A DNA stretch of 37,367 bases from Desulfobacterales bacterium HSG17 (GCA_030377945.1 JAUCGD010000014.1:1-37367), one strand, 5' to 3'; shown: positions 1-8,658, counted from the first letter of the stretch. Notes: generated from the sequence alone by a model not told the origin. Numbers and translations: made by a program.

Positions 1-75
1 TAATGATTTCAAGTGCTAATTAGAGGAAGGAGAATGAAGTTGAGCTATATAAAAAAAGTAGCTAAAGTGTGAGCA

Positions 76-723
76 CTAAACCATGATCCCAGTTGCTAAA
101 ATCCCCTCTATATATTCAAATATTTGATCAATATCCGCTTTACCGGATTCTTCAATGGTCTGGGTTAGTGCAGGTAGTCCTTTAAAAGCATTTGCAGCCT
201 GAATCTGCCCATCCATTAAAAGTGTAGAGATACCATGAGTAATTGACCAAAATGTATTGGCTACAATATATGGATTGAGTGGTTTGACGAGACCTTCCGC
301 TTGGCACGAATTTATAATTTTGAGTATACTATTAAAGGCTTCTTCGACCAACCTTATGAGTTCAGGAGTTCGTTTTCTTTCTACTATTTCATTGCCAAAC
401 ATCATGCGATAGTGAACGGGATTTGCCAAAGCGAATTTAACATAAGCAATTCCAACCATTGTAATGAGGTTTAAAGGATTGTTGGCATTCTGGGCATTGG
501 TTATGTTAATTTGATCGGTTAATTCTTTGAAACCTTGTTCCGCAATTGTGCATAATAATGCACTTTTGTCAGAAAAGTGCCGGTAAGGGGCCGATCGTGA
601 GACACCAAGCCTCTGTCCGAGTTCCCTCATGGACACTTTCTCTAAGCCCTCTTTCGAAATTATTTCCAATGCAGTTTCCAGAAGTTTATTTTTTAAATCA
701 CCGTGATGGTATCTTTTTTTCAT
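76..723 (-). CDS. TetR/AcrR-family transcriptional regulator
   Basis: A 215-residue TetR-type repressor. The N-terminal helix-turn-helix lies at about residues 12-58 (GLEKVSMRELGQRLGVS followed by YRHFSDK, the typical TetR recognition-helix ending). The remainder is an all-helical ligand and dimerisation domain. The segment around 'NPVHYRMMFGNE' resembles the WHG-type C-terminal domain found in some TetR proteins. The ATG at 723 is preceded by a GAGGAT ribosome-binding site 4 nt upstream on this strand. It diverges from the Fe-S/FAD oxidoreductase gene at 949, and the intergenic region carries two palindromes sharing the core GTTGAC-N3-GTYAAC, so autorepression and control of the oxidoreductase are the obvious inference. 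The inducing ligand cannot be predicted. Downstream (1-75) I see nothing convincing apart from an isolated Shine-Dalgarno-like GGAAGGAG. Confidence 0.9.
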   Translation of the reverse strand: MKKRYHHGDLKNKLLETALEIISKEGLEKVSMRELGQRLGVSRSAPYRHFSDKSALLCTIAEQGFKELTDQINITNAQNANNPLNLITMVGIAYVKFALANPVHYRMMFGNEIVERKRTPELIRLVEEAFNSILKIINSCQAEGLVKPLNPYIVANTFWSITHGISTLLMDGQIQAANAFKGLPALTQTIEESGKADIDQIFEYIEGILATGIMV

Positions 724-815
724 TTAAATCCTCATTCAGATATCGCAATAGGACCGAGCGATTTTCTTGGGAAGCTCAGAATTTAGCCCGTACTTTAATC
801 AATTAAACATTTTAT

Positions 816-830
816 GTTGACACTGTCAAC
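816..830. promoter_or_regulatory. Perfect 15-bp palindrome, likely TetR operator O1
   Basis: GTTGACACTGTCAAC is a perfect 7-1-7 inverted repeat in the tetR/oxidoreductase intergenic region. It shares the pattern GTTGAC-N3-GTYAAC with a second site starting exactly 35 bp later. Its TTGACA could also act as a -35 element for rightward transcription, which would let bound repressor occlude RNA polymerase. Operator function is inferred from position next to a TetR gene. Confidence 0.7.
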
Positions 831-845
831 GGCTTGCAATAACTT

Positions 846-870
846 GTCATGTTGACGAAGTTAACATGAC
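846..870. promoter_or_regulatory. 25-bp imperfect palindrome, likely TetR operator O2
   Basis: GTCATGTTGAC, a GAA spacer and GTTAACATGAC form an 11-3-11 inverted repeat with one mismatched pair. The inner 15 bp (851-865) match the upstream palindrome at 816-830 in the form GTTGAC-N3-GTYAAC. A plausible promoter for the + strand gene lies here: TTAACA at 861-866 and TATGAA at 883-888 with a 16-bp spacer. The promoter call is weak; the palindrome itself is directly visible. Confidence 0.65.
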
Positions 871-948
871 GTCGTTTTCATATATGAAATCATTACTTTA
901 AATTAAAACCTGAATGTGAAGCTAATATCACTTAAAAGAGGTGGAAAT

Positions 949-3624
949 ATGGCGACGAGAAGAAAAATTAAAAAACTTGTTCAGAAAATAACTGGCTTCA
1001 AAATACCTGTTCATGAAAAAACACCTGGATATTACGCACTTGAATGCATTGTCACAGATGATATGGCAGAGGTTGCTTTGGCAATGAAGCGTCGCGTACC
1101 GACTACCGCTAAAAAATTAGCTAAGAAATGTGGAAAATCAAAGGAAGAAACATACAGACTATTGATGAAGCTGGCCAATACCGGTGTCGTAGAAATACAT
1201 AAAGAAAACGAGAAAAATGAATTAGAGGAATTTTGTCTGCCGATTTTCATTCCCGGCAGCATGGAATTGATGGTTGCCAATAAAGAACAGGCGGAGCAAT
1301 ATCCTCAAATTATCAAGGCATTTGAAAAACAGGCCCGGGGTGGGGCTGACAAATATATGCCTTTGATACCTGTTGGGGGAGCTCCCATGCGTGTGATCCC
1401 GATTGAAAAAACGATATCAACGGAATCAAAAACAGCTACCTATGAACAACTTTCACATTGGCTGAAAAAATATGATTATTTTGGTGTCGCAGATTGTGTC
1501 TGTCGTAAAACCAGAAGGATTATGGGAGAAGGTTGCGGTCATCTGGAAAAGGATGTGTGCATTGCTGTAGGGGACATGGCAAAGTATGGCGTGCGGACAG
1601 GTTTCGGTAGAAGGATTACCTATGAAGAAACGCTTGCCATTCTCAGGAAGGCGGAAGAAAACGGACTTGTCCATCAGATATCCAATGTAGATGGGCCTGA
1701 CAAAATCTGGGTCATTTGTAATTGCTGTCCCTGCTCCTGTTTAGCATTAAGAGGTTCTCAGTTCTACGGGGCACCCAATTTTTCCCGGTCTAATTTTGTG
1801 GCAAAAGTAGATACCGAAAAATGTGCGGCCTGTGGACAATGTGTTGAGTACTGTCCTGCCAACGCAGCAAAACTAGGGCAGAAAATTTGTTCCAAGACGC
1901 CTATTGATATTCCCAAAGCACTTTTACCGGATGATAATGTATGGGGGCCGGACAAATGGAATCCGGATTATCGTACCAACAGGAAAAATGTTGTTGAAAC
2001 CGGGACAGCTCCCTGTAAGACGCTGTGTCCTGCTCATATTGCTGTACAGGGATATGTCAAACTGGCATCACAGGGAAAATATACCGATGCGCTTGCGCTA
2101 ATCAAAAAGGAAAATCCGTTACCTGCAGTGTGCGGAAGGATTTGCCCGCGAAAATGTGAGTCTGAATGTACAAGAGGTGATATTGACGAGCCTTTAGCAG
2201 TAGATGAAATTAAAAAATTCATTGCAGATCAAGATCTCAATAAGAATGTTCGCTATATACCACCTAAAATCAACGACTATGGCAAACCCATCGCCATAAT
2301 AGGATCAGGTCCTGCCGGCCTTTCATGTGCCTACTTCCTTGCGGTTGACGGCTATAAAGTGACGGTGTTTGAAAGAGAGAAGGAACTTGGCGGCATGTTG
2401 ACTCTGGGTATTCCGTCTTTCCGGCTCGAAAAAGATGTAATTAGTGCTGAAATTGATATTCTAAGGGAAATGGGGGTTACATTTAAATCCGGTATGGAGG
2501 TTGGTAAAGATATAACACTTGACCAGCTCAGAAAACAGGGTTTTGAGGCATTTTATGTTGCCATTGGCGCACAGGCCGGCAGAAAGTTAGGGATAGAAGG
2601 TGAAGACGCTGAAGGTGTCGTCTCAGGCCTCTCCTTTCTGCGCGATATCAATCTTGGGCAAGAAACGCAGCTTCATGGCAAGACGGTTGTTATCGGCGGA
2701 GGCAATGTGGCCATTGATGTTGCAAGATCCGCGATAAGATCCAACGCAGAAACAGTGGATATGTATTGTCTTGAATCTAAAAAGGAAATGCCTGCATTAG
2801 AAGAAGAAATTGAAGAAGCCCTTGAAGAGTGTGTTGTGATCAACAATTCCTGGGGGCCAAGGCGTATTCTAACAAAAAATGGTCGCGTTGCCGGCGTTGA
2901 ATTCATGCAGTGTGTTTCCGTTTTTGATGAAGATAAACGATTCAATCCTACATATGATGAAAACAACACAATCACGGTGGAGGCTGATCATATATTAATT
3001 TCTGTTGGTCAAGCCATCGACTGGGGAAATCTGATTATGGGCAGCAAGGTGAAACGGAACAGTAACAACACCGCTGTCGCGGATACTCTTACGTTTCAGA
3101 CGGATCAGCCTGACGTTTTCGTTGGTGGGGATGTATACACAGGTCCTAAGTTTGCTATCGACGCAATCGCAGCAGGCAAAGAGGCGGCTATATCTATCCA
3201 CCGTTTCGTATGGCCTGGACAAAGCCTTACAATTGGTCGAAACAGGAGAGAGTATCATTCACTTGATAAGGAAAACATCGCCATAGAGGGTTATGACAAT
3301 ACGCCTAGGCAAAGAATCGGTCACTCTACAAGGGATCGGAAAGTGTTCAAAGATACACGCCTGACTTTAACGGAAGATCAAATTAAAAAAGAAACGGAAC
3401 GCTGTCTAAATTGTGGTGTAACGGTCATAGATGAAAATATCTGTCTGGGGTGCGGTGTATGTGCGTTTAAGTGCAAGTTTGACGCGATTACGCTTGTAAG
3501 GAAATTTGATGAACCAGGTGTACCTATTGAGCAATTACCGAAAAAAATTATGACTCACGCAATTAAAAGACAGGCAAGAATTGCAGTCAAAACAGTGAAA
3601 AACAAAATTGGAATAAATAATTAG
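949..3624 (+). CDS. Multi-[4Fe-4S] FAD/NAD(P)H-dependent oxidoreductase (GltD-like)
   Basis: A soluble redox protein of 891 residues. I chose the ATG at 949 because AGAGGTGG lies 4 nt upstream; a GTG at 916 would add 11 residues with a poorer site. Order of parts: a winged-helix-like segment (about 35-85); a cysteine region (C183, C185, C196, C204, and a CNCCPCSC stretch near 257); a ferredoxin cluster C292/C295/C298/C302; a GltD/DPYD-type N-terminal cluster domain starting at C356; an FAD-binding GSGPAG (452-457); an NAD(P)H-binding GGG near 583-585; a 'VGGD' FAD motif; and a C-terminal ferredoxin-like module (C819/C822 and C832/C835/C838/C842). GltD-like proteins pass electrons from NAD(P)H through FAD to Fe-S clusters. 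The physiological substrate here is unknown and no large GltB partner lies nearby. The divergent TetR gene and palindromes suggest ligand-induced expression. Confidence 0.85.
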   Translation: MATRRKIKKLVQKITGFKIPVHEKTPGYYALECIVTDDMAEVALAMKRRVPTTAKKLAKKCGKSKEETYRLLMKLANTGVVEIHKENEKNELEEFCLPIFIPGSMELMVANKEQAEQYPQIIKAFEKQARGGADKYMPLIPVGGAPMRVIPIEKTISTESKTATYEQLSHWLKKYDYFGVADCVCRKTRRIMGEGCGHLEKDVCIAVGDMAKYGVRTGFGRRITYEETLAILRKAEENGLVHQISNVDGPDKIWVICNCCPCSCLALRGSQFYGAPNFSRSNFVAKVDTEKCAACGQCVEYCPANAAKLGQKICSKTPIDIPKALLPDDNVWGPDKWNPDYRTNRKNVVETGTAPCKTLCPAHIAVQGYVKLASQGKYTDALALIKKENPLPAVCGRICPRKCESECTRGDIDEPLAVDEIKKFIADQDLNKNVRYIPPKINDYGKPIAIIGSGPAGLSCAYFLAVDGYKVTVFEREKELGGMLTLGIPSFRLEKDVISAEIDILREMGVTFKSGMEVGKDITLDQLRKQGFEAFYVAIGAQAGRKLGIEGEDAEGVVSGLSFLRDINLGQETQLHGKTVVIGGGNVAIDVARSAIRSNAETVDMYCLESKKEMPALEEEIEEALEECVVINNSWGPRRILTKNGRVAGVEFMQCVSVFDEDKRFNPTYDENNTITVEADHILISVGQAIDWGNLIMGSKVKRNSNNTAVADTLTFQTDQPDVFVGGDVYTGPKFAIDAIAAGKEAAISIHRFVWPGQSLTIGRNRREYHSLDKENIAIEGYDNTPRQRIGHSTRDRKVFKDTRLTLTEDQIKKETERCLNCGVTVIDENICLGCGVCAFKCKFDAITLVRKFDEPGVPIEQLPKKIMTHAIKRQARIAVKTVKNKIGINN

Positions 3625-4152
3625 TGCCTGTCCGAATAGTACAATATATTGATTTTACACAAAAAATAAACTTTATTTCTCTTGTAAAGATTTTCTTCTT
3701 ATGATTTAATGCAACATTAAAAAAAACAATAGGTTACGCTTGGATTTGTGTTTCTTTTTGAGACTGGGCCGATCTGATCTTAAATCGTATTCACGGTCTA
3801 CTACCCATGAAAATGTGTGTATATTGGCTCCGTGGACCGGTTTTTAGAACCAGATTTTTGATTTTGGCACTCTCTATGTGATACGGTCACCATATCATTG
3901 GCGATGTATCATCGAAAATGGATTTTGACCGGGGGCAGGTCCTGGCAGAAAGCGTGCAATTGATATCCGCCTGTAAAAAATATCTATATCCTTATGAAAT
4001 AAACGACTTGTAGCCTTGCTCTAAAGCTTTTCTAATGGGGAAATACTATAGTTCAACAATTTGCTTTGAAGTCAGCTATATTCTGTAGCTTAAATTTTCA
4101 TTATTATTGTGAAATCCAAGCTCAAAAAATAAAATTGAGGAGCATAAGGCTT
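3625..4152. other. Non-coding, AT-rich intergenic region with repeat copy 1
   Basis: No convincing gene is seen over about 530 bp. The region contains the first copy of a ~72-bp direct repeat (3879-3948) and the leader of the binding-protein gene. In one reading frame the repeat and what follows (3882-4011) stay open and look faintly protein-like, but a TGA stop begins the repeat, so this is at best debris. No terminator with a clear stem and T-run is visible after the oxidoreductase stop codon. Confidence 0.6.
3879..3948 (+). repeat. ~72-bp direct repeat, copy 1 (left flank of binding protein/kinase pair)
   Basis: The stretch starting TGATACGGTCAC and ending near GGTCCTGGCA is repeated at 7365 with about seven mismatches. 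The first 33 bp (3879-3911) are bounded by the dyad TGATAC...GTATCA. The sequence lies in the 5' region of the periplasmic binding protein gene, as copy 2 lies in the 5' region of the FIST gene. Confidence 0.85.
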
Positions 4153-5316
4153 ATGAAACAGGTTTTTATTCAGGCATTTATATTATCGTTACTAGTATCA
4201 TTTACTTTTAACGCTTTTGGTGAAGAAAAAAAATGGAAATTCAAAGTAAATCCTGTAACAAATAATGGTAAAAAATGGAAAATTGGATACTATGAAGGAG
4301 GACCTTACATCGCATATCAGAAACACCTGAAAAATATTTTGAACAACTTGATTCAACTTGGCTGGATGGACAAGATTGAACTCCCTAATCCAGAAGATAA
4401 AAGCGATACAACAGCATTGTGGACGTTTCTGTCTCAAAACGTCCGAAGTGAATATATTGAATTTGTATCTGATGCATATTGGACTTCCGGTTGGGACAGT
4501 AATAAACGAATGCTCTCTAAAAAAGAGGCTTTAAAAAGACTCAAGGCTAATGAAATTGAGTTGATGCTGGCCATGGGTACCTGGGCAGGACAGGATCTTA
4601 TAAATGATTTACATTCTGTTTCCACAATGGGAATATCGATCTCCAATCCCATTGACGCTAAAATAATCACAAGCCCCGATGATTCAGGATTTGACCATGC
4701 TCATATTCGATGTGATCCTGATCGTGATTTACGCATGATCAGGCTTTTTTATAATATATTCCAGTTTAAAAAATTAGGTGTTGTTTATGAGGATTCGTTG
4801 GAAGGTAGAAGTTATGCAGCAATTGATGCTCTTGAAAAAGTAGCCCATGAAAGAAATTTCGAACTGATAAGTACAAAAGTTTTAGCTCATGATGTTGATG
4901 AAAACACCGGCCTTCAATTAATCATTGAAGCGCATAAAAAGCTTGCACCTCAAATTGATGCCTTTTTAATCACAACGCATCGAAGTGTCATTCCTAAAAA
5001 TATGTCAAAACTGATGGCTCCTTTTTTGAAATATAAGATTCCTACGTTTGCCCAGTATGGTACGGTTTTGGTAAAATACGGCGCCTTGATCAGTATCAAT
5101 CAAACATCTGCGTTTGATGCTGTCGGACGTTATAATGCCAAGGTAATTGCCTCCATATTTAACGGTGCAAAACCCCGTGAAATTGATCAGATATTTGCAA
5201 GCCCCAAAAAACTGGCTGTTAATATGGAAGTTGCCAGAATCATTGGTTTTGATATCCCACCTGGTCTAAAATCCATTGTTGATGAGAAACATACTGAAAT
5301 TAAGGTGATTCAATGA
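4153..5316 (+). CDS. Periplasmic ABC-type substrate-binding protein (sensor-linked)
   Basis: A 387-residue exported protein. The start at 4153 is chosen because TGAGGAG (4136-4142) precedes it and because it begins a clean signal peptide: K3, a hydrophobic run to about residue 20, then probable cleavage after AFG (about residue 23). The mature part carries 'IGYYEGGPYIAYQKH' near the N terminus, typical of the ABC_sub_bind/COG2984-like periplasmic binding proteins, followed by a two-lobed Rossmann-like pattern ('KKLGVVYEDS', 'IDAFLITTH'). No permease or ATPase genes accompany it. Instead its stop overlaps the start of a membrane histidine kinase by 4 nt (ATGA), so its likely job is to present a bound ligand to that kinase, as LuxP does for LuxQ. 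Ligand unknown. Base composition looks lower in GC than the hydrogenase region downstream. Confidence 0.85.
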   Translation: MKQVFIQAFILSLLVSFTFNAFGEEKKWKFKVNPVTNNGKKWKIGYYEGGPYIAYQKHLKNILNNLIQLGWMDKIELPNPEDKSDTTALWTFLSQNVRSEYIEFVSDAYWTSGWDSNKRMLSKKEALKRLKANEIELMLAMGTWAGQDLINDLHSVSTMGISISNPIDAKIITSPDDSGFDHAHIRCDPDRDLRMIRLFYNIFQFKKLGVVYEDSLEGRSYAAIDALEKVAHERNFELISTKVLAHDVDENTGLQLIIEAHKKLAPQIDAFLITTHRSVIPKNMSKLMAPFLKYKIPTFAQYGTVLVKYGALISINQTSAFDAVGRYNAKVIASIFNGAKPREIDQIFASPKKLAVNMEVARIIGFDIPPGLKSIVDEKHTEIKVIQ

Positions 5317-7208
5317 ACAGGGAAACAGTACAAATTGTCTGTGCATCATTTATGTTGGGTTGTCTTTACTGGTTTGTGGATGCTCTCTATGATTATTTTC
5401 AATTTGAGGAAAAACTTCGTTTTTTAATTTTTCAATCCCCCCAGTCGTTTATTGACGCATTGATTTTGGCTATTACACCTCATGATTTGTTTATGAGGAC
5501 ATTATTTCTTATTCTATGTATTATAGCCGGCTCAATAATGGCGTTCCTTTTTAATAAACGCATTGTTGCCGAGAATGAATTACAAAAAGCCCATGAAACA
5601 TTAGAAAAAAAAGTCGTTGAGCGGACTGCGGAACTGAAAAAAGCGAATCAGCAACTGTCGGTGGAGATCAATTTAAGGGAAGAAACAGAAAATGAGCTGC
5701 AGGCGTTGTTTTCAGGGATGCAGGATTTGGTCATGATGATGGACCATAAAGGGACATACCTCAAAATTGCTCCTACATTTCCTGATTTGTTTTATAGGCC
5801 AGGTCAGGAAGCATTGGGAAAAACACTGCATGAGGTTCTTCCTGAAGACACTGCAGATTTTGGATTAAAAAAAATTAAGGAATGTCTCGAACGGAATAAA
5901 GTCGTTTCTTATGAGTATTCCCTTAATATAAATTCAAAGAAAAAATGGTTTAATAGTAGGATCGCGCCCTTACAGCAAAATACTGTTGTGGTGGTTGCTA
6001 CTGATATTACTGAGAGAAAATTATATGAAGATAATATACTGTCTTCAAAACAAGAGGCGGAGAACGCCAATCAAGTGAAAAACAATTTTTTAGCCAACAT
6101 GAGCCATGAAATTCGGACACCCATAAGTGGTGTATTTGGAATGATTAAAATGGCCCTGGATTTAGACCCCTCGCCTGACATTGAAAATATTTTAAAAAAG
6201 GTTGAACCATCCATTCAGTCTTTGTCCCGTCTCATTGATGACATCCTGGATATTTCCAAAATTGAGTTCGGCAGATTTATGCTGGAAAAAGATCCTTTTA
6301 ACCTTTACGATGCTATAGATAACACTACTGCATTGTATTCTTTTATCGTACAGGAGAAAGGATTAAATTTCATTACTCACATATCCCCTGATGTACCAAA
6401 ATACATCAGGGGTGATTCAGGGCGCCTAGGACAGGTGATACGTAATCTGCTCAGTAATGCGGTTAAATTCACCGAGAAGGGGAGCATAGATCTATCAGTA
6501 AAACGTCTTGACCATGAAAATGATACGGACAAGCTTCTTTTTTCCATAAAGGACACTGGCATCGGTATTCCAGAGGAACATACCCCTAAATTGTTTGAAA
6601 AATTTGTTCAGTTAGACGGCACATATTCAAAAAAATATTCCGGCACAGGTTTGGGGTTGGCCATATCAAAAGATATCGTTTCTATGATGGGAGGAGACAT
6701 TTGGGTAAAAAGTACTGAAAACCAAGGCACGACCTTCTATTTCACAATGGTCTTGGATGAGATTGAATCACCTGCAGAAGAATTGTTCTCTGACTCTGAT
6801 GATAGAGCCTCTGCAGCCTTGAAAGATTCAAATATAAAAGTCCTTTTAGCTGAAGATGAACGTCTTAACCAAATGAGTATGAATTTCTTTTTAAATAAGG
6901 CAGGGTACCAGATGGTGATTGCATCCAATGGGGTTGAAACCATAGAATGTCTCAGAAAAGAGAAATTTGATATTATACTGATGGACATACAAATGCCCGA
7001 AATGGATGGCATCGAGACTGCCCGAGTCATTAGGGAATCAAATTATGAATGTAATCTACACATTCCTATAATCGCTTTGACAGCATATGCCATGAAGGAT
7101 GATAGGGAAAAATTTCTAAATGCCGGTATGGATGATTATATTTCAAAACCAGTTGATTTTGAACAGTTATTTCAAAAAATAAATCGTTTGGTAGAGTTGA
7201 AAAGATAA
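5313..7208 (+). CDS. Membrane hybrid sensor histidine kinase (PAS-HisKA-HATPase-REC)
   Basis: A kinase of 631 residues, translationally coupled to the binding-protein gene (4-nt overlap). Two membrane segments (about 6-26 and 59-80) bracket a short periplasmic loop of some 30 residues, too small to bind ligand alone, which fits a kinase that reads an external binding protein. A coiled coil (about 85-125, 'KVVERTAELKKANQQL') leads to a PAS domain (about 126-235), a HisKA domain with phospho-acceptor H265 (SHEIRTP), an HATPase_c domain (N box NLLSNAVKF, DTGIGIP, GTGLGLA) and a C-terminal receiver with acceptor D558 (LMDIQMPEMDG) and a late Lys in 'ISKPVD'. There is no HPt domain, so an external HPt protein and final response regulator must exist elsewhere. 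Confidence 0.92.
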   Translation: MNRETVQIVCASFMLGCLYWFVDALYDYFQFEEKLRFLIFQSPQSFIDALILAITPHDLFMRTLFLILCIIAGSIMAFLFNKRIVAENELQKAHETLEKKVVERTAELKKANQQLSVEINLREETENELQALFSGMQDLVMMMDHKGTYLKIAPTFPDLFYRPGQEALGKTLHEVLPEDTADFGLKKIKECLERNKVVSYEYSLNINSKKKWFNSRIAPLQQNTVVVVATDITERKLYEDNILSSKQEAENANQVKNNFLANMSHEIRTPISGVFGMIKMALDLDPSPDIENILKKVEPSIQSLSRLIDDILDISKIEFGRFMLEKDPFNLYDAIDNTTALYSFIVQEKGLNFITHISPDVPKYIRGDSGRLGQVIRNLLSNAVKFTEKGSIDLSVKRLDHENDTDKLLFSIKDTGIGIPEEHTPKLFEKFVQLDGTYSKKYSGTGLGLAISKDIVSMMGGDIWVKSTENQGTTFYFTMVLDEIESPAEELFSDSDDRASAALKDSNIKVLLAEDERLNQMSMNFFLNKAGYQMVIASNGVETIECLRKEKFDIILMDIQMPEMDGIETARVIRESNYECNLHIPIIALTAYAMKDDREKFLNAGMDDYISKPVDFEQLFQKINRLVELKR

Positions 7209-7497
7209 TATCGCTGGTCCAACAGAACTGCTATCATCCTGGAAAATTTGAAGACCGAAAAAGGCATGATTGACAAATCGATGTATCATTTGATTATAAT
7301 GCTCATTCGCTGAAAGCGCATCCTGAATTCCTGTTGCAAATATTTCAATCACCCCCCCTGAATTTGATACGGTCACAATATCATTGGCGATGTATCACCG
7401 AAAACAAATTTTGACCAGGAGCAGGTCCTGGCAAGAGTACCAGCTTCCTTTTGATCAAGCTAAATTTGCTCTTAATTTACCAAACAAAAGGATAAAA
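7209..7497. other. Intergenic region with repeat copy 2; antisense open frame of doubtful status
   Basis: This stretch between the hybrid kinase and the FIST gene holds the second copy of the ~72-bp repeat (7365-7437). On the - strand an open frame of 69 codons (7167-7376) covers the first half. It starts at GTG, has no clear ribosome-binding site and overlaps the end of the kinase gene. I cannot assign it to a family, and treat it as possible gene debris. Confidence 0.5.
7365..7437 (+). repeat. ~72-bp direct repeat, copy 2 (upstream of FIST gene)
   Basis: Matches 3879-3948 with about seven substitutions and one small indel at the right end. The TGATAC...GTATCA dyad is kept at the same 33-bp span (7365-7397). 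The copies are in the same orientation 3,486 bp apart, so they exactly flank the binding-protein/kinase gene pair. Confidence 0.85.
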
Positions 7498-8658
7498 ATG
7501 TTTTTTGGAATATCGACATGTAGCGAAGATATTGATGCAGAATCAGCATTCGAGGAAATACAAGAACAGTGCGAGGAGAAACTCGACGGCCAGACTCCTA
7601 AAGCCGGACTGCTTTTTGCCGGTATAGATACGGAGCATCAGAAATTAGTGGATGCCATCAATCAAACCTGGCCGGGAATCCAGCTGATCGGCTGTTCCTC
7701 TGATGCTGAACTTTCCTCAACAAATGGATTTTGTGAAGATTCAGTCACTCTTATGCTCTTTGGTTCCGATACTATTGACATCACAGCTGGTGTTGGCCGA
7801 AACTTGAGCCGGGATATCCCTGCCGCCTGCCGACAAGCCAGAGACGAGGCCCTATCTAAAACCGACATAAACCCCGCTTTTTGTATAACCACACCGGAAA
7901 GCCTGACGACAAATGGACAGCAGGTGATCACTTATTTAAAAGGCATATTGGGCTCAAATCTACCGTTTTTTGGCGCCACGGCTGGCGACCAGTATCGATT
8001 TAAGAGGACCTATCAGTACTATTGTAATGAGGTTCTATCCGATGCCGTTCCTTTGCTATTTTTTTCGGGATCCATGAATTTTGCCGCCGGGGTTGCCAGC
8101 GGTTGGCTACCGGTGGGGGCTCCCGGTGAGGTGACCCGAGCTGAAGGTACCGTGGTTTATGAAATCGATCATTTTCCAGCCATAGATTTTTATAAGCGCT
8201 TTTTGGGAGCAGACGCCAAACCCAGTGGTGAATGTCCTCTGGCTATTCTTGGTGCCGACAACGAAATGGAATATCTTCGCGCAACTCCTGGTACCGTAGA
8301 TGAGACAACCGGTGCCATAACCTTTTTCGCTGATGTGCCACAAAACGCAAAGGTTCAGGTTACCGTAGCAGATCGAGAAGGCATTCTTACCGGCTGTAGG
8401 GATTCAGTGGAAATGGCGCTTGCCAATTATCCTGGTGACCAAAAACCTGAAGCTGGTATTTTTTTCTCCTGTACCGCCCGGAAGATTCTTCTGGGTACGC
8501 AAACCAGGAAAGAGCATGAAATTCTGATGGATAAATTCGGGGATGATTTCCAATTAATCGGATTCTACGGTTATGGTGAAATCGGTCCTAACTTGACGGG
8601 ACAGTCTGATTCAAAATTTCATATGGAGTCATTTGTTTCACTATTAATTGGAACCTGA
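7498..8658 (+). CDS. FIST domain-containing signal-transduction sensor protein
   Basis: A soluble protein of 386 residues. The start at 7498 is chosen for the AAAAGGA site 5 nt upstream; longer TTG/ATG starts at 7384/7390 would place the N terminus inside the repeat. The sequence matches the FIST N plus FIST C layout: an N-terminal region with 'AGLLFAGID' and 'IQLIGCSSDAELSS' (about 35-75), a glycine-rich core ('LPFFGATAGDQYRF'), then the C-terminal half ending 'FYGYGEIGPN' and 'FHMESFVSLLIG', the typical FIST_C finish. FIST domains are thought to bind small ligands, possibly amino acids, and to sit upstream of kinases or cyclases. Here a soluble PAS kinase follows after 56 nt, so the two probably form a sensor-kinase pair. 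No membrane segment or signal peptide. Confidence 0.85.
   Translation: MFFGISTCSEDIDAESAFEEIQEQCEEKLDGQTPKAGLLFAGIDTEHQKLVDAINQTWPGIQLIGCSSDAELSSTNGFCEDSVTLMLFGSDTIDITAGVGRNLSRDIPAACRQARDEALSKTDINPAFCITTPESLTTNGQQVITYLKGILGSNLPFFGATAGDQYRFKRTYQYYCNEVLSDAVPLLFFSGSMNFAAGVASGWLPVGAPGEVTRAEGTVVYEIDHFPAIDFYKRFLGADAKPSGECPLAILGADNEMEYLRATPGTVDETTGAITFFADVPQNAKVQVTVADREGILTGCRDSVEMALANYPGDQKPEAGIFFSCTARKILLGTQTRKEHEILMDKFGDDFQLIGFYGYGEIGPNLTGQSDSKFHMESFVSLLIGT

Noticed and set aside
34..72. Short + strand frame of 12 codons after a good GGAAGGAG ribosome-binding site
   Set aside because: Too short and unsupported; no family, and it ends just before the tetR stop.
3865..3880. Possible sigma-54 promoter (TGGCAC...)
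   Set aside because: The -12 GC is missing at the required spacing (GT instead), so it does not fit the consensus.
3882..4013. Open frame through repeat copy 1 that looks faintly like a protein C terminus
   Set aside because: Both repeat copies start with an in-frame TGA, all differences between copies are non-synonymous in this frame, and no start is present.
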